DNA of 34,650 nucleotides from the IMG/VR virus record IMGVR_UViG_3300033148_002074, positions 1 to 34,650 of that record; one strand, written 5' to 3'. This document shows, piece after piece, positions 27,878-34,650 of the stretch. The notes under the pieces were generated by a model. It was not told the DNA's origin, did no database searches, and saw only the letters and a list, made by a program, of their open reading frames with translations. This DNA comes from a virus. A program made the translations under genes and the position numbers. Numbering within the stretch: the stretch's first letter is position 1; each line of letters starts with the position of its first letter.

Positions 27878-30630
27878 TGGAAATGTATCAAGGTGGCGAA
27901 GAACTTGGAGACGTTAACGAAGCTTTAAAAACAGAACCATCTGGCTTTAGTGCAGGGTGGGAAACTGCTCAGCTCAGTTATGGGGGAAACCTTGAAGAAG
28001 AAACTTACAATAAAATAGTTAAAACCTTTCCCGACTACACAGAGAACACTAAAGACTATGACGCATGGATAACCTCTAATGAATGGACTATGGGGAACAC
28101 AAACATAGTCAGATATGAGAAAGCTATAGACAATGACGAGTTTAGACTTGATGCAGGGAACAATATAATCTTAGGGGCTAACGGTGTTCAAGGCATGCAG
28201 ATACTTTTTGATATGGATGCTATGAGAGGTGCTTTGCTTGCCAGGAAACACGGCTATACAAGAGATACTTTCAATACTCAATATGGAGAACTTGCAAAAG
28301 AACAAGCAGGAGCAATAGCACAACAAAGAGAAGGTACTTCTACACTAGGCTACATAGGTGGAGTGATAGCAGGTCACATGATGCAACCAGAGTCACTTCA
28401 AGAGATAGCAACAAGCCCTGCTAAAATAATGGGTTCAACTATTTTAAAAGGAATGGGTAAAGCCTTTGTAGCAGAAGGAGCAGTAGGGTTAGTCGGAGAA
28501 GTAGCAAGAGAGCAGCGTATCCGTGAACACATGGAGAAAGCAGATTTAGACTATACTTTATGGGATAGCGTTCAGCAAATCTTACTAGGTGCAGGACTTG
28601 GGGGAACTTTCAGAGCGATAGGAAGTGGGGTTATAGATGCTAAGACAGCTAGAGAAATCGGTAAACGAGTCACAGACCCAACAGACAAAACTATAGTAGG
28701 AAGATTTTTTCAAAGAGAAGAATATAAACTCACGCAAGATACCAATAAACACCTTGCTTTAATGGCTAAAGCTAAAGAGGACATGGATAACGGTATGCCC
28801 GTAGATATAGCAGATGCAACCGATATAGACATAAACACTAAAACAAATCCAGACATAGAAGAGATAAGCCTTAGAGATGAGCTAGTAAAAAGAGATATAG
28901 ATAACGGTTACGAAGTCGAAGTTAAAAAGTTTGAAGAAGAATTTGCACAAGCAGACGAGATCAAACCAAAAGACCCACTAGCCGAACCTATAGAAGATGA
29001 GTATTTTAAATATGATGGCATGGCTACAAGAGAAGAAGGAGACATTCTGTCCGAAGATTATTTATCTCCCGAAGATTTGGCAGAGTTTAAAGCGAATGAT
29101 GCAGAACTAGCACAACCTATAAAAGAGCCGACAGCTAAAGAAGTGCTACCACAAGTAACAGCAGTTACAGGTAATATAGTTGAAAGAGCCCAAGCCCTAC
29201 AAGGGAACAAATATGTATGGGGTGGAACAGACCTTAAAAAAGGTGCAGACTGTTCGGGCTTTGTTCAGTCAATCCATAAAGAACAAGGAATTAACCTTCC
29301 ACGTACAGCATGGGGTCAAGCCAAAGGAACACAAGGCAAAAACATAGCCTTTGATGATATGCAAATCGGAGATACTATCTATTTCAAGCCAAGCCAAACA
29401 GGCAAGAAATACGCACCTGTAACACATACGGGAATTATAACAGGCATGAAAAATGGTAAGTTTATAATGACTCATGCTAAGGGCAAAAAGTACGGGACAG
29501 TCACAGAGGAGTTAAGCCCTGGATACATAGATAGATTTTATTCAGCTAAGAGATTTACAGAGGACGGTGTTCCTGGCGAAAGAGTGCCGACGGAAGCACC
29601 AACCCCTAAAGAAGTAAAAGAAAGAGTTGTGATAGATGAAGATATCACACCACAGATGGAGAAAACACTCCTCAAACAAGAAGAAGCAGATTTGAATTTC
29701 TTTAATGAAGCCCAAGAAGTACCAAAGATTGAAGAAGTTGAACTAAGCCCAACAACAATAAAAGAACTAGAAAAAGAAATAGTGAAACTTAAAAAAGAAA
29801 AGGCATCTGAAGAAGAAATCAATGTACTTTTAGAAAAGATAGAAAAACGCAGGCGACCACGAATAAAGAAAAAAACAATAAGTGAAATGGCAACGATAGA
29901 AGAAGTTAAACCTGCCATTGATAAAAAAAGTAAAGAATGGGAAGAGCTTAATATAGAAAAAATAAAGAAAATTAAAGCAAAAATGAAAGAAGAGACTCCT
30001 TTTGATAAATATAAAAATATATCAAGAGAAGCATTTAAAAAAGATTTTGATAGAGTTCCTAATAAAAATATACAAATTAGTAGAAATGTAAAATATATCT
30101 ATATAGACAAAAAAAGCGGAAATGAATATATTGCACTTAACGAGCCTAAGTATTCTACAGCAAATGTTTTTTTGGAAAAAATAGATGATAAATATATAGC
30201 TGATATGAAGAAAAAATATAAAAATATAAAAATAATTTCTAATAAAGAAGCAGAGACTTTTAAAGAAGAAATAATTACAGATATAAAAAAAGAGAGATTT
30301 TATAGCGAAGCAAACAAGAAAGCAATAGATAAACTCAAAAAAGCAAAAACCGAAAATGCACGTACTAAGATTTTTGAAGAACTTGACAAAGAAACCCAAA
30401 AAGAAGTGCTGAAAGATTTGCCATCTAAAATACAAAGTAAAATAGTTTTTTATACGAAACCAGAGACAGTAGGAGCATTATATGGCTTTGAACAAGACGA
30501 AGAAGGATATTGGACTTACAATGTAGCCAAAGGTGCCTTGGGTGCTGCAGGAGTTCATATAGCAGGAAAAGCACTAACGTCCAAGAAGATGAAAGAGTTT
30601 GTAATTAAGCACATGAAGGAGTATATCTAA
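27877..30630 (+). CDS. Ejection protein with NlpC/P60 peptidoglycan hydrolase domain
   Basis: The 917-residue protein has a helical N-terminal half with Gly/Ala-rich amphipathic parts near 150-240. An NlpC/P60 cysteine peptidase domain follows at about 430-560, with catalytic C459 (in GADCSGF), H517 (in VTHTGI) and H533 (in MTHAKG). Then comes a long Lys/Glu-rich region (about 600-840) and a C-terminal part, GALYGFEQDEEGYW and GALGAAGVHIAGKAL, like the ends of other large phage ejection proteins. The enzyme would cut peptide stems of peptidoglycan during DNA entry, replacing the lytic transglycosylase that T7 carries in gp16. Function is inferred from domain and position. Confidence 0.86.
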   Translation: MEMYQGGEELGDVNEALKTEPSGFSAGWETAQLSYGGNLEEETYNKIVKTFPDYTENTKDYDAWITSNEWTMGNTNIVRYEKAIDNDEFRLDAGNNIILGANGVQGMQILFDMDAMRGALLARKHGYTRDTFNTQYGELAKEQAGAIAQQREGTSTLGYIGGVIAGHMMQPESLQEIATSPAKIMGSTILKGMGKAFVAEGAVGLVGEVAREQRIREHMEKADLDYTLWDSVQQILLGAGLGGTFRAIGSGVIDAKTAREIGKRVTDPTDKTIVGRFFQREEYKLTQDTNKHLALMAKAKEDMDNGMPVDIADATDIDINTKTNPDIEEISLRDELVKRDIDNGYEVEVKKFEEEFAQADEIKPKDPLAEPIEDEYFKYDGMATREEGDILSEDYLSPEDLAEFKANDAELAQPIKEPTAKEVLPQVTAVTGNIVERAQALQGNKYVWGGTDLKKGADCSGFVQSIHKEQGINLPRTAWGQAKGTQGKNIAFDDMQIGDTIYFKPSQTGKKYAPVTHTGIITGMKNGKFIMTHAKGKKYGTVTEELSPGYIDRFYSAKRFTEDGVPGERVPTEAPTPKEVKERVVIDEDITPQMEKTLLKQEEADLNFFNEAQEVPKIEEVELSPTTIKELEKEIVKLKKEKASEEEINVLLEKIEKRRRPRIKKKTISEMATIEEVKPAIDKKSKEWEELNIEKIKKIKAKMKEETPFDKYKNISREAFKKDFDRVPNKNIQISRNVKYIYIDKKSGNEYIALNEPKYSTANVFLEKIDDKYIADMKKKYKNIKIISNKEAETFKEEIITDIKKERFYSEANKKAIDKLKKAKTENARTKIFEELDKETQKEVLKDLPSKIQSKIVFYTKPETVGALYGFEQDEEGYWTYNVAKGALGAAGVHIAGKALTSKKMKEFVIKHMKEYI

Positions 30631-33146
30631 TGCCAATAGGTAAAATAGTAAAAGAAGCACTAGGAACACTTGCAGAAGAGGTTGTTAAAGAGGCACCCGA
30701 AGCGGTAGTCAAGAAAGCACCCAGAAAAGCCTTTAAAGAGTTAGCAGAAGTTCCAGAGCAAATCAAACAACTCCCCGCAGAAGAACGAGTCAAGGCAGCA
30801 GATAAATTCTTCAAAGAAGATAAAGTCGAAGAGTTTGCAAGAGTTCGTGAAAAAGATATTCTCAGAGAAGAGAGAGTTGCTTATGCAGAAAAAGCAAGAG
30901 TTGAAGAACGCCTCAGAATTACCCCCGAAGAGAAAGCCGACAGAGTTACAATGCTTCAAGAAAGGCAGCGTGATCTTTTCTTAAAGGCTGATAAGCTAAA
31001 AAAGGAACAAGAGAACACAAATCTTTTTATCACACAAAGAGCAGAGGGAATGACACCAGAAGATGCAATAGCAAATAGACTTGCTAGAACCCCAGGAGCA
31101 GGGAAAAGTTTTAGCTCTATTGAAGGAATGTCAGATGCTATTTACAATAGAATAAATGCAGACATGTTTGAATTAAAAGAGGGAATGAGGACTAAATGGC
31201 TTGGGTTTAAACAAGATATAGAACTAGGTAATGAAGTCATAAGATTTATCAAAGATGGTCAAATCAAAAATACAGCAAGACTAGCAGAAGTTAAGCAGGT
31301 AGCTGACCAATGGGCTAAAGGTGCGAATAAGATTAAAAATCTTAGAAATAGAGCAGGTGCAAGAGTAGGGAAGCTAGAAGATTGGGTACTTCCCCAAAGC
31401 CATGATGCAAGAAAGATAAAAAAAGCAGGCTTTGAGAAATGGAGTTATTCAATTAGAGATAAACTAGACAAGTCCAGAATTGAGGCGGAACAAAGCAGGT
31501 CTCTTGAAGATGTATTAGAGTCGTCCTATAAGAACATAACTGCACCAAATGTTGAGACAGTAGGAGGCAAAGGCACAAGCGTTCTTGCTAAAAGAGGTGA
31601 AGCTCACAGGATTTTGCATTTTAAAAGTGGTGATGATATTATAGCCTATAAAAATGAATTTGGAAATCCCGATACATTCTCAACAATGGATGCTCACATC
31701 AGACAGCAATCAAAAGAGATAGCAACCTTAAAACTATTCGGCTCAAATCCAGAGGACTCATTTAACAAAATGAAAGAACTTGCAGTTGCAGACGGCATGG
31801 GAACATGGAAGAGAGAGAAACTAGATGCACTTTGGAGAATTTCAACAGGACAAGCAGATGGAGACGCAATATTAGATAGTAGGGATGCTCTCATAGCAGG
31901 TATAGGAGGAACACATAGAGCGATGAAATCGGCAGGCTCTTTGGGTACAGCCCAAATATCGGCAGTCGCAGATGTGGGGAATATGATATTGGGAGCAGGA
32001 TATAGAGGGTTAGACACAATTCATTTATTAGGAGAAAGCCTTAAAACCTTATTGCAAGAAGCAACAACAATGGGGGGGACAGCACAAAACATACAAAGGG
32101 CAAATAGAATAGGGGTGGTGAGTGAGTTTGCATCCGCTTCTCTTACAAATAGTAGATATGCAGAAGTAGGGTACGGATGGGCACAAAAGGCTGCGGAGGT
32201 AGTTATTAGGGCTAGTGGGCTATCAGCGTATACAACATCGCTTAGATCAACGGTAGGGCTAGAACTTGCAGGAAATTTCGCAGAGAATTTCGGTAAAAAG
32301 CTAGACGACACACCGTTTTGGAAATTGTTTAAAGAGTATGGGATAACTCCCAAAGATTGGGACATTATCAGAAAAACCAAAGCAAGAGACATGGATGGAG
32401 CAAAATTCCTGGATGTAAATAAAATCTACGAAGTGGATGAGGACTTAGGATATCGAGTGGGAGAAATGATAACAAATGAAATGGACTCTTTCGTGGTTAT
32501 GGCAACAGACAGAACGAGACTATATTCAACTTGGGGAGCAAGAAAAGGAACACTAAAGAGAGAAGCAGCATCTAATATATTTCTATTTAAATCTTTTCCT
32601 ATATCAGTTTTTATGATGCACTCGGCACGAGTATCTAAAATAGACTCTACAATGGGAAAGGCTGCGTATGGAGCATCACTTCTTGGAATGAGCACTATTA
32701 TGGGTGGAATTACTCTAATGATGTATGATACTGTGACAGGTAAAACACCAAGAGACATAAAAGGAAGAGAAAAAGAATTTGTTGTCGAGTCAATTCTTAA
32801 ATCAGGAGGATTAGGAATATTTGGAGATTTAACACTAGGTGCAGATACGGACAGATACGGACATTCTTACATAACTACTCTTGCAGGAGTACCGGGAGGT
32901 ACAATAGAGGATATAGTTAAGGTTATGGGAACAGTCAAAGACCCATTAAGTCGAGAGAAATGGGCTCATAATTATAATATAGTTAAACAATATATACCAG
33001 GTCAAAATCTTTGGTACACAAGAGCCATAATGGAAAGAACAATAGGCGAGTTTTTCGGAGAACTTATAGACCCTAACTATAGAAAACGAGTCAGACGAAG
33101 AGAAAAATACATGAAGCAAAGAGGTCAAGAGTTTATCTTGAAATAA
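30630..33146 (+). CDS. Large internal virion (ejection) protein, 838 aa
   Basis: The N-terminal 150 residues are highly charged and helical (EKADRVTMLQERQRDLFLKA). The central and C-terminal parts contain amphipathic and hydrophobic stretches (LGTAQISAVADVGNMILGAG; GAVLM-rich segment around SLLGMSTIMGGITLMMYDTV), consistent with membrane insertion. No SLT or other enzyme motif is seen. It is the last gene of the ejection group and precedes the tail fibre, so it is likely the gp16-like channel component. It overlaps the preceding stop as TAATG. Confidence 0.82.
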   Translation: MPIGKIVKEALGTLAEEVVKEAPEAVVKKAPRKAFKELAEVPEQIKQLPAEERVKAADKFFKEDKVEEFARVREKDILREERVAYAEKARVEERLRITPEEKADRVTMLQERQRDLFLKADKLKKEQENTNLFITQRAEGMTPEDAIANRLARTPGAGKSFSSIEGMSDAIYNRINADMFELKEGMRTKWLGFKQDIELGNEVIRFIKDGQIKNTARLAEVKQVADQWAKGANKIKNLRNRAGARVGKLEDWVLPQSHDARKIKKAGFEKWSYSIRDKLDKSRIEAEQSRSLEDVLESSYKNITAPNVETVGGKGTSVLAKRGEAHRILHFKSGDDIIAYKNEFGNPDTFSTMDAHIRQQSKEIATLKLFGSNPEDSFNKMKELAVADGMGTWKREKLDALWRISTGQADGDAILDSRDALIAGIGGTHRAMKSAGSLGTAQISAVADVGNMILGAGYRGLDTIHLLGESLKTLLQEATTMGGTAQNIQRANRIGVVSEFASASLTNSRYAEVGYGWAQKAAEVVIRASGLSAYTTSLRSTVGLELAGNFAENFGKKLDDTPFWKLFKEYGITPKDWDIIRKTKARDMDGAKFLDVNKIYEVDEDLGYRVGEMITNEMDSFVVMATDRTRLYSTWGARKGTLKREAASNIFLFKSFPISVFMMHSARVSKIDSTMGKAAYGASLLGMSTIMGGITLMMYDTVTGKTPRDIKGREKEFVVESILKSGGLGIFGDLTLGADTDRYGHSYITTLAGVPGGTIEDIVKVMGTVKDPLSREKWAHNYNIVKQYIPGQNLWYTRAIMERTIGEFFGELIDPNYRKRVRRREKYMKQRGQEFILK

Positions 33147-33171
33147 TGATATAATAACATAAAGGATAATC

Positions 33172-34113
33172 ATGTCATTCAATTCCGCAGCACCACGAAC
33201 AGAATACGAGGCAACAGCAGGTCAAACTGTTTTCCCGTTTGTATTCAAAATATACGCAGACTCAGATATAGTAGCTTATAAAACCGTAGGCTCTGCAGAC
33301 CCACTACTACTACAGCTCACAACCGACTTCACCGTAACCATAAACGGAGACGCAGGAGGAGAACTGACTCTTAACTCTGGGGCGGATGAGGATGATGTTA
33401 TAACCATACTCCGCGATCTTCCAATCACAAGAGAAACAGAATATCAGACAAGCGGTGACATGAGGGCAGAAACACTCAATATAGACCAAGAATACCAAAC
33501 ATATCTAATAGCCGACCAAAACGACCAAATAGCAGCACTTGAGGCAGGTGATGTGGGAGTATCTTCTTTCGTTCAAAGAACAGGTGACACCATGACGGGT
33601 CAACTCAAAGGCATTACTCCTGTAAGTGACGAGGACTTCACAAGGAAAGACTATGTAGATGATGCAGATGCTTTAAGGTTACTAAAGACAGGCGGAACAG
33701 TAACAGGACAAATAAAAGGTATCACTCCTGTAGCAGCCGCGGACTTATCGAGAAAAGACTATGTAGATGGAATAACAGCCACAAAACTTAATGCTTCAGG
33801 AGATGCTCCAATGTTTGCATGTAGAGCTTGGATAAACTTCAACGGTACAGGCACGATAGCAATCAGAGACAGTGGAAATGTAACAAGCATCACAGATAAC
33901 GGAACAGGAGACTACACAGTAACCCTTACGGAAGCACTAGAAGATACAAATGCTTGCGTAGTTGCAACACAAGCAATAGGCTCAGGTTCACACACAAGAG
34001 GATGCGAGGCATATATGTTAACTACTACTACAATTTCAGTCAAAACATACGGTGGTGGCTCTTCTCAAGTAGCAGAAGATATGGAATATATTTCTTTAGC
34101 AGTATTTAGATAA
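33172..34113 (+). CDS. T7-type tail-fibre protein
   Basis: The 313-residue protein starts with the T7 tail-fibre attachment domain: PRTEYEATAGQTVFPFVFKI, then LTTDFTVTINGDAGGELTLN and a closing helix with LNIDQEYQTYLIADQNDQIA. Two 27-codon repeats follow (33580-33660 and 33688-33768, T-G-x-x-V/M-T-G-Q-x-K-G-I-T-P-V and RKDYVD). The C-terminal beta region (from about 210) probably forms the end of a short fibre. The fibre is short compared with T7 gp17, so receptor contact may be passed to the next gene product. Confidence 0.88.
   Translation: MSFNSAAPRTEYEATAGQTVFPFVFKIYADSDIVAYKTVGSADPLLLQLTTDFTVTINGDAGGELTLNSGADEDDVITILRDLPITRETEYQTSGDMRAETLNIDQEYQTYLIADQNDQIAALEAGDVGVSSFVQRTGDTMTGQLKGITPVSDEDFTRKDYVDDADALRLLKTGGTVTGQIKGITPVAAADLSRKDYVDGITATKLNASGDAPMFACRAWINFNGTGTIAIRDSGNVTSITDNGTGDYTVTLTEALEDTNACVVATQAIGSGSHTRGCEAYMLTTTTISVKTYGGGSSQVAEDMEYISLAVFR
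33580..33768 (+). repeat. Two 81-base coding repeats in the tail-fibre gene
   Basis: 33580-33660 and 33688-33768 encode two alike 27-residue units with TGQLKGITPV / TGQIKGITPV and RKDYVD. Such DTMTG...K.YVD units are common trimer-forming linkers in phage fibres. They could change in number by recombination. Confidence 0.75.
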
Positions 34114-34122
34114 AGGAAAACT

Positions 34123-34650
34123 ATGACACAGCAAAGATTAAGTGAAACAGACGCAGAGTATGAAAAGCGGAAGAAAAGAGTAACTGCAACATATAGGATG
34201 CTAGGGTTTGGACTTGCTCATGGTGGAGGTTCAACGGTCTTGGCTGCCATCATCTATGATGGTACACTTTTAAACATAGCGAGTGAACGCTTCCTTAAAG
34301 ATATTGGAGCTTCACCAAGAGATAACGCAACACTCTACAGCGGAAGAGCTAAACAGTTCGCTACGGATATGAGTATGCCTATCGATATTCCTTATACTTT
34401 AGGGAGTGATATATTTGCTTCAAGAGGAACTTTTACATCTCCACCTTTAACACAAACTGCAATTACAGACGGGTATAACTATGTACATGATGGTACATCG
34501 GGTACTGCTGAATGTTTTGCTAATTTGTCTCCTGCAATACAGGACGGAGATACAGTAGTACACACTTTTGATGCAGTAGTTAATTCTGGAACAGTAACAC
34601 TACTGGATGGACAAACTATTACAACTGGAAGTAATACAATAATAGCTACT
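34123..34650 (+). CDS. Receptor/adhesin-like virion protein, 5-prime part (continues at 1)
   Basis: ATG 34123 follows the tail-fibre stop by nine bases with AAAGGA in front. The frame is open to the end of the window, and the last 114 bases repeat as the first 114 bases, so the gene continues in phase to 1365. The N-terminus (MTQQRLSETDAEYEKRKKRV, then GFGLAHGGGSTVLAAIIYDG) may attach to the tail or fibre; the middle is Ser/Thr/Gly-rich and beta-like. The carbohydrate-binding-like domain lies in the other part. Confidence 0.8.
   Translation, partial: MTQQRLSETDAEYEKRKKRVTATYRMLGFGLAHGGGSTVLAAIIYDGTLLNIASERFLKDIGASPRDNATLYSGRAKQFATDMSMPIDIPYTLGSDIFASRGTFTSPPLTQTAITDGYNYVHDGTSGTAECFANLSPAIQDGDTVVHTFDAVVNSGTVTLLDGQTITTGSNTIIAT
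34537..34650. repeat. Terminal redundancy, right copy (identical to 1..114)
   Basis: Exact copy of the window start. If the ends are joined, the unique length is 34,536 bases and the split virion gene becomes whole. Confidence 0.97.

Noticed and set aside
29538-30435. Long open frames on the minus strand inside the ejection-protein gene
   Set aside because: They are hydrophobic, Ser/Phe-rich shadow frames opposite A-rich codons of the true gene, with no ribosome sites.
33147-33155. TGA-TATAAT extended -10 just before the tail-fibre gene
   Set aside because: A start here would fall within or next to the ribosome site of the gene at 33172, leaving almost no leader, and no -35 box is seen. Read-through from the capsid promoter explains expression.
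1-34650. Integrase, attachment site, CRISPR array and toxin-antitoxin pair
   Set aside because: I looked through all plus- and minus-strand products and the gaps and saw no recombinase motif, no regular repeat-spacer series and no recognisable toxin pair. Several small unknown genes remain, so absence is not proven.

Overview
The window reads as one essentially complete genome of a small tailed phage, AT-rich (roughly 60 percent by eye), with dense overlapping genes and no rRNA, tRNA, CRISPR array or host genes. The first 114 bases repeat exactly as the last 114 bases (1..114 = 34537..34650). One reading frame runs out of the right end (starting at 34123) and continues in phase into the left end (stopping at 1365). 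The contig is therefore a linearised circular or terminally redundant map of about 34,536 unique bases, cut inside a virion gene. The virion genes are T7/podovirus-like: head-tail connector, gp11- and gp12-like tail tube proteins, three large internal (ejection) proteins and a T7-type tail-fibre N-terminus. There is no T7-type RNA polymerase, DNA polymerase, helicase or primase, so transcription and most replication must use host enzymes. No integrase and no clear cI repressor is visible. The heavy use of ATA (Ile) and AGA (Arg) codons, AAGGA ribosome sites and extended -10 promoters with weak -35 boxes would fit an AT-rich Gram-negative host such as a member of Campylobacterota; this is an inference, not a proof.

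Layout. (1) 34123 to the end joined to 1..3285 (+): receptor or adhesin-like virion protein with a carbohydrate-binding-like domain, then small proteins and a lysis region (signal-peptide protein, holin-like membrane protein, DUF1353 protein, T7-lysozyme-type amidase). (2) 3282..6171 (-): a leftward operon with an ERF single-strand annealing recombinase, several small unknown genes, two overlapping membrane proteins and, at its far end, an AP2/HNH homing-type endonuclease. (3) 6172..6412: a divergent control region with two back-to-back sigma70 promoters, both with 18-bp spacers, and a large nested hairpin. (4) 6413..6961 (+): small helix-turn-helix regulators ending in a hairpin terminator. 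(5) 7184..10543 (+): HTH replication/regulatory protein, a Mom-family DNA adenine hypermodification protein, small genes and a C5-cytosine methyltransferase. (6) 10753..20402 (+): SSB, many small genes, a triple zinc-ribbon protein, an HNH-like protein, a DUF1064 nuclease, terminase small and large subunits, a DUF2829 (Tad2-type anti-Thoeris) protein, connector, Bbp19-like protein, C1q/jelly-roll-like protein and scaffold. (7) 20399..21354 (-): a four-gene reversed cassette with its own promoter, inserted between scaffold and capsid. (8) 21597..34113 (+): capsid, tail tube, ejection proteins and tail fibre.

The most distinctive features are: a set of structured 5-prime leader RNAs in front of the main transcription units, three of which display an anti-Shine-Dalgarno CCTCCTC stretch (two share the exact 11-mer AGTCCTCCTCT); a counter-defence set made of a Mom-like modifier, a C5 methyltransferase and a Tad2-like protein; a three-member paralogous family of tiny cysteine proteins spread over two loci on opposite strands; and a peptidoglycan hydrolase (NlpC/P60) domain built into an ejection protein.
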